Notes: generated by a model from the sequence alone, not told the origin. 55,349 bases of DNA from Actinoplanes oryzae (GCF_030757795.1 NZ_JAUQWH010000046.1:1-55349); one strand, 5' to 3'; shown: positions 44,518 to 54,985, numbered from the stretch's first letter. Program-made: numbers and translations.

Positions 44518-46977
44518 TCAGAGCCGGGGATCCACAGGTTCGGACTCCGCGGCCAGGATGGCGAAAACCAGCTCGTGGATCCGCCACAGGGGCGCGCCCT
44601 CGGCCAGCCGGTCCAGCGCCGCCAGGCCCATCCCGTGCTCGCGCAGCGCCAGCGACCGCTTGCGGCCCAGCTGCCGCTGCCGGAGACGTTCGAGCTGCTC
44701 GGGACGGGTGTACTCGGGACCGTAGATGATCCGCAGGTACTCCTGGCCGCGGCACTTCACGCCCGGCTGCACCAGCCGTCCACGGTCGTCGGTGGCGCCG
44801 AGCCCGGCCCACGGCTTGACGACCATGCCCTCTCCGCCGGCGGCGGTCAGCCCCAGCCACCAGTCGGTGGCCGCGGCCTCGGACGCCGGGTCGCCGAGGT
44901 CGACGATCATCCGCCGGGTGGGCGTGAAGAGCGCAGGGTCGGCCGCCACGAGCCGGTCGGCGACGGACAGGTGCCAGTCGTGGTCCTTGTCCTTGTACGA
45001 GACCCCGGGCCCCGCGAGCACGGCAAAGGGCGCCAGCGTCACCCCGTCCAACCCGTCGACCGGCCGCACGTACGCCCGGTAGGCCGCCGAGTACCCCGCG
45101 ATCTCCGAGGAGCGGAGCGAGACCCGGTCCCGCAGCGCCGACACGTCCAGCCCCCGGTCCGCCGCCCGGTCGAGCACCCCGAGAGCGGCGGGCAGGGCAG
45201 CACGAGCCGCCGCCCCGACACCCGCGTACCGCTCGCGGATCAGCCCGCCGGCCTTCGCCGACCACGGGAGCACCTCGACGTCGAGCAGCAGCCAGTCGTC
45301 GAGCAGGTCCAGGGATGCCGCCCGTACGCGGGAAAGCAGCTCCGAAGCAAGAGCAGCGTCGAAGAACGGCCGTCCGGTCCGGGTCCAGATCGCGTCGCCG
45401 GCACCGTCCCGGGAGACGCGCACCACCGCCCGCGAGCCCATGTGCTTCTCCTCGCACACGACCTTGTCCACGCCGGCCGCCCGCATGTCCGCGAACGCCG
45501 TCGACGGGTGCTCGAGATAGCCGTCGATCTGCGAGGTCGAGCAGGGCGCCATGGTCGGCGGCAGCCACACCAGCGTCGCCGGGTCGAGGGCGAAACGGCT
45601 CATCACCTCGAGCGCCGCGGCGGCGTTCTCGGCGGGCACGGTCGTCCGGCCGTACCCGTAATCAATGTGCCGTCGCCCGATGACGTCGGACAGGTCGAGG
45701 CCGTCGCCGGACCGCGTGGCAGGAGCCAGCGGCCGCACCGGCGCGTAGTACTCCCGGGCGGCCGGCACGGACACTAGCTCCCGCGACGGCCAGCGCAGCG
45801 CGGTCAGCTTCCCGCCGAACACGCACCCGGTGTCGAGGCAGATCGTGTTGTTGATCCACTCCGGCGCAGGCGTGGGCACATGGCCGTAGACGACCGCCGC
45901 CGATCCGCGGTAGTCGCGGGCCCACGGGTAGCGCACCGGGAGGCCGTACTCGTCGGTCTCGCCGGTGGTCTCCCCGTAGAGCGCGAAGGACCGCACGCGT
46001 CCGGAGGCCCGCCCCTGGTACGCCTCCTTCAGCCCGGCGTGCGCGACCACCAGCCTGCCGCCGTCCAGCACGTAGTGGCTGACCAGCCCGTCGATGAAGG
46101 CACGCACCTCGGCCACGAACTCCGGCGGCTCGTGCGACAGCTGCTCCAGCGTCTCGGGCAGCCCGTGCGTGAGCTGCACGTTGCGCCCGCTGAGCTGGCG
46201 CGCCAGCTTCTGCTCGTGGTTCCCCGGCACACAGATCGCCGAGCCGCCGCGCACCATGCCCATGACCAGGCGCAGCACCCCGGGCGAGTCCGGGCCGCGG
46301 TCCACGAGGTCGCCCACGAAGACCGCCGTACGCCCCTCCGGGTGCACCGCGTTGTCGCGCGTGACGGCGTACCCGAGCTTGGTCAGCAGCGTGACCAGCT
46401 CCTCGCGGCACCCGTGCACGTCGCCGATGATGTCGAACGGCCCGGTCAGCTCCCGCTTGTCGTTGAACAGCTTCTCGTACCGGATCGTGGCTCCGGCGAT
46501 CTCCTCGGGGCCACGCAGCACGTGCACCTTGCGGAAGCCCTCGCGAGCCAGCTGTCCCAGCGATCGTCGCAGGTCCCGGTGCATCCGGGTGAGGACCTGC
46601 CGCCCGAAGGTACGGTCGGGCCGCGCCTGGGTCCGCTCCCACGCCAGCGCCTCGGGCACGTCGAGCACGATGGCGACCGGGAGCACGTCGTGTTCCCGGG
46701 CGACCTTGACCAGCCCCGCCCGGGCGTGGGTCTGCAGGTTGGTGGCGTCCACGACGGTGAGCCGGCCCGCGGCGAGGCGCTTGCCGGCCACGTAGTGCAG
46801 CACGTCGAAGGCGTCGGCGGACGCGGACTGGTCGTTCTCGTCGTCGGCGACCAGGCCCCGGAAGTAGTCGGAGGAGAGCACCTGCGTCGGCGCGAAGTGG
46901 GTCCGGGCGAAGGTGGACTTGCCCGACCCGGAGACGCCGACGAGCGCCACGAGGGCGAGCTCGGGGATGTCGATCAT
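44518..46977 (-). CDS. pnkp: Polynucleotide kinase-phosphatase-ligase, bacterial Pnkp (RNA repair)
   Basis: 819 residues behind GGGAGG. Three catalytic modules: 5' kinase with P-loop GVSGSGKST (14-22) and [16 protein letters not shown]; a metallophosphatase with IIGDVHGC near 184-190, [14 protein letters not shown] and VPGNHEQK; and an RNA ligase domain with the likely adenylylation site Lys511 in [12 protein letters not shown]. It heals and seals RNA broken by ribotoxins, working with Hen1, whose gene overlaps by four bases (ATGA). The layout and motifs match Clostridium thermocellum Pnkp as I recall it. No toxin or antitoxin genes are near. Confidence 0.96.
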   Translation of the reverse strand: MIDIPELALVALVGVSGSGKSTFARTHFAPTQVLSSDYFRGLVADDENDQSASADAFDVLHYVAGKRLAAGRLTVVDATNLQTHARAGLVKVAREHDVLPVAIVLDVPEALAWERTQARPDRTFGRQVLTRMHRDLRRSLGQLAREGFRKVHVLRGPEEIAGATIRYEKLFNDKRELTGPFDIIGDVHGCREELVTLLTKLGYAVTRDNAVHPEGRTAVFVGDLVDRGPDSPGVLRLVMGMVRGGSAICVPGNHEQKLARQLSGRNVQLTHGLPETLEQLSHEPPEFVAEVRAFIDGLVSHYVLDGGRLVVAHAGLKEAYQGRASGRVRSFALYGETTGETDEYGLPVRYPWARDYRGSAAVVYGHVPTPAPEWINNTICLDTGCVFGGKLTALRWPSRELVSVPAAREYYAPVRPLAPATRSGDGLDLSDVIGRRHIDYGYGRTTVPAENAAAALEVMSRFALDPATLVWLPPTMAPCSTSQIDGYLEHPSTAFADMRAAGVDKVVCEEKHMGSRAVVRVSRDGAGDAIWTRTGRPFFDAALASELLSRVRAASLDLLDDWLLLDVEVLPWSAKAGGLIRERYAGVGAAARAALPAALGVLDRAADRGLDVSALRDRVSLRSSEIAGYSAAYRAYVRPVDGLDGVTLAPFAVLAGPGVSYKDKDHDWHLSVADRLVAADPALFTPTRRMIVDLGDPASEAAATDWWLGLTAAGGEGMVVKPWAGLGATDDRGRLVQPGVKCRGQEYLRIIYGPEYTRPEQLERLRQRQLGRKRSLALREHGMGLAALDRLAEGAPLWRIHELVFAILAAESEPVDPRL

Positions 46978-48359
46978 GATTCCTCCCGGGTGAAGACAGC
47001 CATCTGCGTGGGCCGACCGTGCTTTTCGTCCGCCTCGCCGATGCCGCTGACGACGGCGGAATATCCGTGCGCGGCCGCCGTCCGGTTCGCCCAGTCGGCG
47101 AACGCCGCGCGGTCCCACTCGAAGCGGTGGTCGCTGTGCCGCATGCCGGTCAGCCCCTCGTAGAGCACGTTGTACTCGGCGTTCGGCGTGGTCACGATGA
47201 CGGTCGCCGGCCGCGCGTGCCCGAACACCGCGTCCTCCAGCGCGGGCAGCCGCGGCAGGTCGAGGTGCTCGATGACCTCCATGAGCACGGCGGCGTCGAA
47301 TCCGCGCAGCCGGTCGTCGCGATAGGTCAGCGCCGACTGCCAGAGCTTCACCCGGCCACGCTGCCGCTCGGGCACCCGGTCGAGACGCAGCCGCCGGTGC
47401 GCCAGCTCCAGCGCGCGCGAGGACACGTCGGTGCCGACGATCTCGGTGTACCGCTTGTCCTTGACCAGGCCACCGAGCAGCGCACCGCCACCGCAGCCGA
47501 GGTCGAGCACGCGCGTGGCGCCGGACTCGGCGAGGGCGGCGAGCACGGCGTCCCGGCGCTGCTCGGCGAGCGACTGACGGCGTACGACCGGCAGCTCGGC
47601 CTCCTCCTCGACACCGCCCTGCTCGGCGCCGGCGACCAGCCTGTCCAGGGCCGTCTCGGTCAGCGACCGCCGGTGCGCCAGGTAGCGCCGGATGATCAGC
47701 ACCTTGGCGGGATGCCCGGCGAGCCAGCCCTCCCCGGAGCGCAGCAGCTTGTCGATCTCGTCGGGCGCCACCCAGTAGTGCTTCTCGTCGTCGAGGACGG
47801 GCAGGAGCACGTACAGGTGGTTGAGCGCGTCGGCGAGCCGCAGTTCCCCGGTGAGCGTGAGGTCGACGTAGGCGCTGTCCCCCGCGAGCGGATGCCCGGC
47901 CGGCAGGTCCGGCGAGTCGAGCGGGATCGGGCGGGCGGCGACGGTCCAGCCGAGCGGCTCGAAGAGCCCGGCCGGGTCGCCCTTGCAGCGCAGCACCGGC
48001 ACGCGGATCTCCAGCGGGATCGGCTGTGCGGCCAGCTCCGGGCGGTCCTTCGACTGCCCGCGCAGCGCGCTGCGGAAGACCTTGGCGAGGGCGCTCGCCA
48101 GCAGGCTGGAGGCCGCGTACGGGCGGTCGTTGACGTACTGGCCCAGCGAGAACGACTGATCAGCCCGTCCCGCCCGCAGGCGCCGGGGATCGACGTCGAG
48201 CAGCAGGGCGGCCGTGCACTTCTCCGCGGTCGCGTCGGGGAAGAGGACGTACGCCGTCCCGGTGGGCACGTCGAAGGAGTGCACCCGGTCCGGGTGCTTG
48301 ACCAGCAGGAACCCGAGGTCCGTCGCGGGAGCCCGGGTGGTCGTCACGGTGAGCAGCAC
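46974..48359 (-). CDS. hen1: 3'-terminal RNA ribose 2'-O-methyltransferase Hen1
   Basis: 461 residues from GTG 48359 (VLLTVTTTRAPATDLGFLLVKHPDR). Residues ~1-240 are the bacterial Hen1 N-terminal domain that activates Pnkp ligase; the C-terminal methyltransferase has VLDLGCGGGALL near 285 (SAM site), MEVIEHLDLPRL near 361 (Glu-x-x-Glu-His metal site, here EVIEH) and HSDHRFEW with further metal-binding His. It methylates the 2'-OH of the repaired 3' end so that the same ribotoxin cannot cut again. First gene of the hen1-pnkp operon. Confidence 0.96.
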   Translation of the reverse strand: MLLTVTTTRAPATDLGFLLVKHPDRVHSFDVPTGTAYVLFPDATAEKCTAALLLDVDPRRLRAGRADQSFSLGQYVNDRPYAASSLLASALAKVFRSALRGQSKDRPELAAQPIPLEIRVPVLRCKGDPAGLFEPLGWTVAARPIPLDSPDLPAGHPLAGDSAYVDLTLTGELRLADALNHLYVLLPVLDDEKHYWVAPDEIDKLLRSGEGWLAGHPAKVLIIRRYLAHRRSLTETALDRLVAGAEQGGVEEEAELPVVRRQSLAEQRRDAVLAALAESGATRVLDLGCGGGALLGGLVKDKRYTEIVGTDVSSRALELAHRRLRLDRVPERQRGRVKLWQSALTYRDDRLRGFDAAVLMEVIEHLDLPRLPALEDAVFGHARPATVIVTTPNAEYNVLYEGLTGMRHSDHRFEWDRAAFADWANRTAAAHGYSAVVSGIGEADEKHGRPTQMAVFTREES

Positions 48360-48417
48360 CGGCCGATGATCGCAAGATCACGTCGTCGGCACGAGCGATT
48401 TCGGCGCCGGAGGAAGG

Positions 48418-49797
48418 TCAGCGCATGCGTACGCGGACGGTGTTGTCCCCCCGCGCGGCCGGCAGCTCGATCGGGTCGCTGTAGGCCTCGATCGAGACCC
48501 GGGCGGTGCCGCCTCGGAAGGTGGGCGAGGCGGTCAGGACGAAGGTGAACCAGGTCTGGCCGCCCGGTCCGCGCGCCGTGCCGTCCGGCCAGCAGAGCCA
48601 GATCCAGCCGGCCTCCTCGCCGATCGTCCGGAAACACCGGTCCGGTGCCACGGCGACTTTCACTCCGTGGGGGAGCGAGAGGGCGGTGAAGTTGGCGTTG
48701 TTCGTGAACAGGTCCGGGCGCAGGGTGCCGGGGCCCAGGTTGACCATGCCCATCCGGAAGGTGCGCCGGCCGCCGGGCGGGATCTCGGCCGAGCCGGCCA
48801 CCGCGGCGAGGTTCGGGCGCTTGCCGCGTACGGTGAGGATGAGCTCCACGTACTCGCTGGCGGGCTTCGGGTCCACCTGCGGCAGGCCGGCCGAGGCGCC
48901 CAGCGGGACGAGGGTCAGCGGAGCCCCCGTCCCGGCGGTCGACGCCCCGCCCCGGATCATGCTCCGCACGTCCTCCCATTCGGACATGGTCAGCCACTGC
49001 GCGGTCGTCTCCGCCACGCTGCCGCCGGCCGCATCGGCGGGCGGGCGCAGCTGGACCGGCGCCGACAGCCCGTACGTGCGCCCGGGCTCCAGCGGGGTGT
49101 CGAACACGCACGAGACGACCACGTCGAACCAGCAGTTGCTCGCGTCCGTGGCGACCAGGTCGCGGGCGATGCCGAGCTGGAGGACCGTGCCCTCGATCGT
49201 GTTCTTGCCGGCGTTGCGCACCCGCGGCTGGATCGAGGCCAGCTCGCCGGGCGGCGCCGACGTCGCCAGCGAGGTGTTCGCGGCGGCGAGGTTGACGCTC
49301 TCGGCGACCCGTACCGGCGAGGTGCTCGTGACGGCGGCCTGGCCGTCCAGCTTGGCCGTGACCGTGATGCTGCCCGTGGCACCCGGCGTCGCCGTGGCGG
49401 TGGGGTTCACGAAGAACCAGCCCATGGAGAACAGCTCGCCGCCGACCGGCCGGATGCCGGACACCGCGCACGACAGCACCGCGCCGGAGCGCTCGCACGG
49501 CGACTCGTCGTCCCCGGCGATGATCATGATCGGGAAGCCGCCGAACTCGAGGTCCACGAGGTCCGCCGCCGCGGTGAGATCGACCGTGTAGGTGAGGCGG
49601 TGGCTGCGGATCGGCTGCTCGCGCTCGCCGAGCGTGCCCAGCAGCAGGGCGATCTTCTCCTTCTGCCCCGGCGCCACCGTGATCGCGTCCAGGGCGACCG
49701 AGAAGCCGCCCGGCGCGGCGTGCGCCGCACCGGCCGGGACCATCAGGACTGCTGCCGCCAGTGGCAGCAGCGACAACCACAGGCGGCTGATCTTCAT
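48418..49797 (-). CDS. Secreted protein of unknown function
   Basis: 459 residues with a clear signal peptide: MKISRLWLSLLPLAAAVLMVP then cleavage after AAHA-A near residue 28. The mature part is beta-rich and resembles two or three immunoglobulin-like or adhesion-type domains (GQKEKIALLLGTLGEREQP, VRVAESVNLAAANTSLATSAPPGELASIQPRV, KRPNLAAVAGSAEIPPGGRRTFRMGMVNLGPGTLR). Six cysteines, likely in disulfides (SPCERSGAVLSCAVSG; SNCWFDVVVSCVF; RCFRTIG, WLCWPDG). No sortase motif or C-terminal membrane helix. Family not recognised. Confidence 0.82.
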   Translation of the reverse strand: MKISRLWLSLLPLAAAVLMVPAGAAHAAPGGFSVALDAITVAPGQKEKIALLLGTLGEREQPIRSHRLTYTVDLTAAADLVDLEFGGFPIMIIAGDDESPCERSGAVLSCAVSGIRPVGGELFSMGWFFVNPTATATPGATGSITVTAKLDGQAAVTSTSPVRVAESVNLAAANTSLATSAPPGELASIQPRVRNAGKNTIEGTVLQLGIARDLVATDASNCWFDVVVSCVFDTPLEPGRTYGLSAPVQLRPPADAAGGSVAETTAQWLTMSEWEDVRSMIRGGASTAGTGAPLTLVPLGASAGLPQVDPKPASEYVELILTVRGKRPNLAAVAGSAEIPPGGRRTFRMGMVNLGPGTLRPDLFTNNANFTALSLPHGVKVAVAPDRCFRTIGEEAGWIWLCWPDGTARGPGGQTWFTFVLTASPTFRGGTARVSIEAYSDPIELPAARGDNTVRVRMR

Positions 49798-49837
49798 GAT
49801 CGGAATCTAGCCGGGCATTGTGCCCCGATGTGCCCGA

Positions 49838-50035
49838 TCAGCGGTAGTCGTCCTCCAGCTCGACGACCTGCCTCTGCTCGTGAGCGTCCCACTCGGACGC
49901 CTCGATGGCCGGCGACACCTCCGCGTCCTCGCCGTCGTCGTCACCGGCCAGCCAGCCGGGGTCCGCCTCGGCCGCCTGCTCGGCGGCGTCGCCCTCCGGG
50001 GCCTCCGGGTCGAGCTCGTACTCCGGGTTTGTCAT
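49838..50035 (-). CDS. Small acidic protein
   Basis: 65 residues, MTNPEYELDPEAPEGDAAEQ..., with about 20 Asp/Glu and few basic residues; probably disordered. GAGGGAG upstream supports the start. Such short acidic proteins are, as I recall, conserved in Micromonosporaceae. Divergent from the aldolase gene (171 bases between starts). Function unknown. Confidence 0.68.
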   Translation of the reverse strand: MTNPEYELDPEAPEGDAAEQAAEADPGWLAGDDDGEDAEVSPAIEASEWDAHEQRQVVELEDDYR

Positions 50036-50206
50036 GACCGACTCCCTCTTGCGCCGTCACGGGCTCTTTCCATGTTCCCCCGTCCCCCGCATGATCGGAG
50101 GGCAAACCGCCTGCCTGTGTAACGGGTCGATTACCGAGCACGGGGTGGCCTGCGGAATACTTCTTCCCGGCAGGTCTCCGTCCTTCACGATCAAGGAGCG
50201 CTCCCG

Positions 50207-51232
<1,026 letters not shown>

Positions 51233-51252
51233 CGGTGCCCTGACGCTGTGAT

Positions 51253-51285
51253 CGCGGCCGGCTCCCTGCTGGGGGACCGGCCGCG
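51253..51285 (+). terminator. Hairpin after the aldolase gene
   Basis: A nine-base perfect stem (CGCGGCCGG with CCGGCCGCG), 15-base loop, 20 bases after the aldolase stop; no T-run. Its right arm overlaps the first unit of the 23-base array. Confidence 0.55.
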
Positions 51286-51424
51286 CTGTCTTCGCGGCAT
51301 CGGCCGCGCTCCCTCGCGGGGATCGGCCGCGCTGCCTCGCGGGGATCGGCCGCGCTGCCTTCGGGGGATCGGTCCGCTGCCTTGGGGGGACTGGCGGCTC
51401 TGCCTTCGGGGGATCGGCCGCGAT
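51278..51424. repeat. 23-base tandem repeat after the aldolase gene, about 6 units
   Basis: Units at 51278, 51301, 51324, 51347, 51370 (22 bases), 51392 and part at 51415. Consensus CGGCCGCGCTGCCTCGCGGG then GAT. The first units are close copies; later ones decay. Same period as the arrays after dcd and hspR, with a shared GCNGCCT core in this and the hspR array. Confidence 0.92.
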
Positions 51425-51448
51425 CATGTTGCAAGGTGACGCTCCGGG

Positions 51449-52015
51449 GTGGGTACCATCGTTCTCTGCTGGGCGGCGGAGGCGGTGATCTTGCTCGGGA
51501 TCGAGGGGTACGACCCCGATTGGCACCACGACGCGGTCGCCCTTGCCGCCGTCCACAGAGCACGGTTCTCGCGGCTCATCGGCCGTCGGCTCATGTCCGG
51601 CTGGCTCATGTGGGACATGGCCGAGCGCGGCTGGTTCGCCGACGGCCCGGTGATCCTCGGCTTCGGTGAGACGAATGTCGAGATTACCCACCGCAAGTTC
51701 GACGAGTGCGCGATCACGTGGAACAGGGTGGACATGAGCGCCCCGATCGACTGGTTCGCGACCGGCATCCAGCTCGACTGGCGCGCCGACCCGCACTCCG
51801 CCCTGCGCAACGCCCGCGACAAGGTGCTGCGCGAGGTCAACATCATCGAGCTGATCACGGTGGCCGAGTGGCGGCCCCGGATCCTGCACGCCGTGGAGTT
51901 CCTCTTCGAGGGCGCGCGCCTGGCCGTCTACAACGCCATGGACGAGAACGGCCTGACCGACGTCCCCGAGTGGGACCTCCCCGTCAACAACTGGCGCCGC
52001 GTCCGCGTCGCCTGA
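51449..52015 (+). CDS. Conserved-looking hypothetical protein
   Basis: 188 residues from GTG 51449, with AAGGTGA upstream. It is soluble and rich in Trp: IEGYDPDWHHDAVALAAVHRARFSRLIGR, GWLMWDMAERGWFADGPVILGFGETNVEITHRKFDECAITWNRV, then a region with REVNIIELITVAEWRPRILHAVEFLFEGARLAVYNAMDENGL. No known domain or catalytic motif. It converges on the next gene with no gap between stops. Probably conserved in Micromonosporaceae; function unknown. Confidence 0.72.
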   Translation: MGTIVLCWAAEAVILLGIEGYDPDWHHDAVALAAVHRARFSRLIGRRLMSGWLMWDMAERGWFADGPVILGFGETNVEITHRKFDECAITWNRVDMSAPIDWFATGIQLDWRADPHSALRNARDKVLREVNIIELITVAEWRPRILHAVEFLFEGARLAVYNAMDENGLTDVPEWDLPVNNWRRVRVA

Positions 52016-52312
52016 TCAGTTCCCGCCTCCGCCGCCTCCTCCGCCTCCGCTGTCGCCGCCTCCGCCCCAGCCGCCGTCGCCTCCGCCCCAGCCTCCGCCG
52101 TGGTGGTCCCCGCTGTTGCCTGCGCCGTCCCCGCCTCCGGCGCTGTCGGCGAAGCCGACGTATCCCGCGGTCGGGCCGCCGTCGCCGCGCTCGTTCAGGA
52201 AGCGGACGGGATCGTCGTGGCTCGACCGGAGGTCACGCTTGCCCTGCATGGTGGCGAAGGTGAGCACGGCGATCAGTCCCACGCCCGCGAGGGCGAGATA
52301 GAGGAAGTCCAT
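52016..52312 (-). CDS. Small membrane protein with poly-glycine tail
   Basis: 98 residues from MDFLYLALAGVGLIAVLTFATM, a single N-terminal membrane helix. A charged middle (QGKRDLRSSHDDPVRFLNERGD) leads to a tail of Gly, Asp, Trp and His ending in ten glycines (GWGGGDGGWGGGGDS). Similar TPM-free Gly-rich tails occur in small actinobacterial proteins. Function unknown. Its stop abuts that of the convergent gene. Confidence 0.65.
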   Translation of the reverse strand: MDFLYLALAGVGLIAVLTFATMQGKRDLRSSHDDPVRFLNERGDGGPTAGYVGFADSAGGGDGAGNSGDHHGGGWGGGDGGWGGGGDSGGGGGGGGGN

Positions 52313-52343
52313 ACCCGCAGTGTGATCGGTCGATGCCACTACG

Positions 52344-53531
52344 CTATGTGGCGGGCGCCTCCAGGGCGGCCATGGCCTCGTCGAGGTCGTCGGTGACCAC
52401 GATCAGGTGCGACTGGTCGCCGTGCGGGGAGCGGGCGAGCAGCGGCTTGAGCAGCTCCTCCACCGGGAGGCCGGCCCAGTGCGCCCGGCCGAGGAAGACG
52501 AAGGCGCCCGACGGGCCGTCGGTGCGGTAGAACGTTTTGGTCGCCGCCTGGAACACCTCCTGCACGGTGCCGGCCCAGCCGGGCGCGAAGACGATCCCGC
52601 CCCGGGCCAGGCGCAGGATCGAGTCCTCGCGGACGGCGTTGGAGAAGTACTTGCCGATCTGGCCGGCGAAGAGATTGGCGGGCTCGTGGCCGTACAGCCA
52701 GGTGGGGAGCGCCAGGCCGCCGTGCGTGAGCTGCGCGACCACATCGCCCGTCACCCCGGCCGGCATGGGGTATCGCGCCCGGACCGCCAGCGCGGCCGAG
52801 GTGAAGGGATCGTGGTCGCGGAAGTCGGGTGCCGGCGCGAGCAGGTCGATCGCCTCGGTGAGCTCCGCGGCGGTGCGCGTGGCGAAGTAGGCGCCGAGAT
52901 TCGCGGCCTCCATGACCCCGGGCCCGCCGCCGGTCACGATCAGCCGCCCGGCGCCGGCCAGGCGGTGCGCCAGCTCGGCCGCCATCCTGTACGCGTCGGA
53001 GCCGCGCGGCTCGGCGTGCCCGCCCATGATCCCGACCGCGCCGCGCGGGCCGTGCACCTCGAACCACGCCGCCAGTGCCTTGCCCAGCGCGTTGTCCACG
53101 CCCGCGTCGTGCAGGCGCTGCGCGATCGCCTCGCGAAGATCCGGCGACGCGCCACCGTGGTCGAGGAAGTGCTGGTAGACCAGGGTGTCGTACATGCCGG
53201 CGAAGCCGTGGTCGGCGAACCCGGCCGCCAGGTCCTCGGGTGTGTAGAGCAGCGCGGGATGGGTCGGGAAGGGCCGCTCGTCGAAGGGCGGGATCACATG
53301 CGCCCCGCGCCGGATCACGTCGAGCTCTGCCTCGGCCGACGGCATCTCGCAGCCCACGAAGAGGGTGCCCGTGACGTCGACCTCGGACAGGTCCGGCGGC
53401 TCCCGGTCCAGGCGCAGGCCCAGCACGATCAGGCCGGCCAGCGACCGCTTCGCCAGGTGGGTGTCGAACTCGGCACGCGACTCGATCTCGGATTCGGTCG
53501 CGTCGAAAGGCTGGTGAGGATCGCCGAACAT
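52344..53531 (-). CDS. LOG-family nucleotide-binding protein (lysine decarboxylase-like)
   Basis: 395 residues from ATG 53531. The C-terminal two thirds is a Rossmann-type LOG domain: AVGIMGGHAEPRGS, LIVTGGGPGVMEAANLGAY and FAPGWAGTVQEVFQA, a variant of the PGGxGTxxE phosphoribohydrolase motif in which the second Gly is Trp. The first ~120 residues are an extra domain (FDTHLAKRSLAGLIVLGLRLDREPPDL) also seen in larger LOG proteins. LOG enzymes cleave nucleoside monophosphates; this one may do so or only bind nucleotides. It is divergent, with 18 bases between starts, from an ADP-ribosylglycohydrolase. Confidence 0.85.
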   Translation of the reverse strand: MFGDPHQPFDATESEIESRAEFDTHLAKRSLAGLIVLGLRLDREPPDLSEVDVTGTLFVGCEMPSAEAELDVIRRGAHVIPPFDERPFPTHPALLYTPEDLAAGFADHGFAGMYDTLVYQHFLDHGGASPDLREAIAQRLHDAGVDNALGKALAAWFEVHGPRGAVGIMGGHAEPRGSDAYRMAAELAHRLAGAGRLIVTGGGPGVMEAANLGAYFATRTAAELTEAIDLLAPAPDFRDHDPFTSAALAVRARYPMPAGVTGDVVAQLTHGGLALPTWLYGHEPANLFAGQIGKYFSNAVREDSILRLARGGIVFAPGWAGTVQEVFQAATKTFYRTDGPSGAFVFLGRAHWAGLPVEELLKPLLARSPHGDQSHLIVVTDDLDEAMAALEAPAT

Positions 53532-53549
53532 GTTCGTAGGGTAGCCATC

Positions 53550-54539
53550 ATGCGAAAAGCGTCCGGATCCCTGTACGGCCTCGCCTACGGCGACTCGTTG
53601 GGCAAGCCGACCGAGTTCATGCCGTACGAGGAGATCGTCGCCGCCTACGGCCCCGGCGGCCCGCGCGAGCTGTCGGGCGATCCGGCGCTCGTGACCGACG
53701 ACACGCAGATGATGCTCGCGGTGGGCTTCTCCCTGCTGTCCCCGTTGGCTGACCTTGAACCGGTGCTGCGGAAGGCCTTCGTCGAGTGGTCCGTCAGCCC
53801 CGACAACAACCGGGCGCCCGGGATGACGTGCCTGCGTGCGTGCGCGTCCCTTGCCGAGGGGCGCCGGTGGCAGGAGGCATCGCAGATCGACTCGAAGGGG
53901 TGCGGCGCGAACATGCGGGTCACGCCGCTGGGCGTCGCACCGGGGCTGACCGAGGACGACCGGGCCGGCGGCGCTCAGTTGCAGGCGGGGCTGACGCACG
54001 GCCATCCGACGGCGCTGGCGGCTTCGGAGCTGACTGCTCTGGGCGTACGGTGGCTCATGGATGGTCTTGATCCTGAGGATCTTGTGCCCGCGATGCGTGA
54101 CCGGTGTGCCTCGCAGCGGACGGTCTATCGCTCGGAGTGGCTCGGGGATTTGTGGCAGCACTCGCAGGCGCCGTCCGTGGAGGCGTTCATCGCCCGCGGA
54201 TGGGACGAAACGGACGCCGCGCTGGCCCGGGTGTCCGCGGCGGTGAGCCGGGGCTCGTTCGCGGGTGACCCCTGTCACGCGACGGGCGCGGGCTGGATCG
54301 CGGAGGAGGCGCTGGCCACAGCGCTGTACTGCTATTTGATCTCACCGGAGGACCCACTGGCCGTGGTGGGCCGGGGCGCGTGCTCCTCCGGCGACTCCGA
54401 CTCCATCGCGTGCCTGGCCGGAGCCTTCGCGGGCGCGGCGCTGGGAATGGCGGCCTGGCCCTCGTCGTGGGCGTCGCGGATCGAGTACGCGGACCGGCTC
54501 CACGCCCTCGGCACGGCTTGGGATGATCCAGCGGCGTGA
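53550..54539 (+). CDS. ADP-ribosylglycohydrolase (DraG/ARH family)
   Basis: 329 residues from MRKASGSLYGLAYGDSLGKPTEF. The two magnesium sites are intact: TDDTQMML at 49-56 with its pair of Asp, and SSGDSDSIACLAGAFAGA near 283, with the Gly-Asp-x-Asp pair. CGANMRVTPLG is the ARH substrate-loop motif. It hydrolyses ADP-ribose from proteins, nucleic acids or small molecules; the target is unknown. Context: head-to-head with a LOG protein, 18 bases between starts, so they share a promoter region and perhaps regulation. Confidence 0.9.
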   Translation: MRKASGSLYGLAYGDSLGKPTEFMPYEEIVAAYGPGGPRELSGDPALVTDDTQMMLAVGFSLLSPLADLEPVLRKAFVEWSVSPDNNRAPGMTCLRACASLAEGRRWQEASQIDSKGCGANMRVTPLGVAPGLTEDDRAGGAQLQAGLTHGHPTALAASELTALGVRWLMDGLDPEDLVPAMRDRCASQRTVYRSEWLGDLWQHSQAPSVEAFIARGWDETDAALARVSAAVSRGSFAGDPCHATGAGWIAEEALATALYCYLISPEDPLAVVGRGACSSGDSDSIACLAGAFAGAALGMAAWPSSWASRIEYADRLHALGTAWDDPAA

Positions 54540-54556
54540 CCGGGTTGAATGGTGGC

Positions 54557-54979
54557 ATGCAGAATCTCCTTCCCGAGCCCCCGGCCACGCGCATCCCCGC
54601 GGACGAGGCCGCCGAGGCTGCCCTGGCCACCGCCGCGCAGACCGGCAGCGACGACGCCTACAAGGAGGTGGCGGCGAAGTTCCCGGCGTTCAGCGGGGGA
54701 TGGGCCGCGCTGGCCGAGAGCGCGCTGGCCGCGCAGCAGCCGGTGACCGCCTACGCGTACGCCCGCACCGGCTACCACCGCGGCCTGGACGCCCTGCGCC
54801 GCAACGGGTGGAAGGGCCACGGGCCGGTGCCGTGGGCGCACGAGCCGAACCGCGGCTTCCTGCGGGCGCTGCACGCGCTGTCGCTGGCCGCGGCCGAGAT
54901 CGGCGAGGCGGACGAGGCGGCTCGGTGCGCGCAGTTCCTGCGCGACAGCGACCCGGTGGCGGCGGACGCTCTTTCCTAG
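54557..54979 (+). CDS. DUF3151 family protein
   Basis: 140 residues from MQNLLPEPPATRIPADE; GGTGG before this ATG. A GTG at 54536 overlapping the glycohydrolase stop is an alternative. DUF3151 marks: KEVAAKFPAFSGGWAALAE, VTAYAYARTGYHRGLDALRRNGWKGHGPVPW and AEIGEADEAARCAQFLRDSDP. An all-helical, TPR-like fold is expected. Found widely in Actinobacteria; role unknown. It starts 17 bases after the glycohydrolase stop, so it is probably co-transcribed. Confidence 0.88.
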   Translation: MQNLLPEPPATRIPADEAAEAALATAAQTGSDDAYKEVAAKFPAFSGGWAALAESALAAQQPVTAYAYARTGYHRGLDALRRNGWKGHGPVPWAHEPNRGFLRALHALSLAAAEIGEADEAARCAQFLRDSDPVAADALS

Positions 54980-54985
54980 TGATGT

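Noticed and set aside
53525..53536. CGAACATGTTCG palindrome at the LOG start, resembling an SOS box
   Set aside because: The two halves are separated by only 2 bases; LexA boxes of this type need 4. It also contains the start codon.
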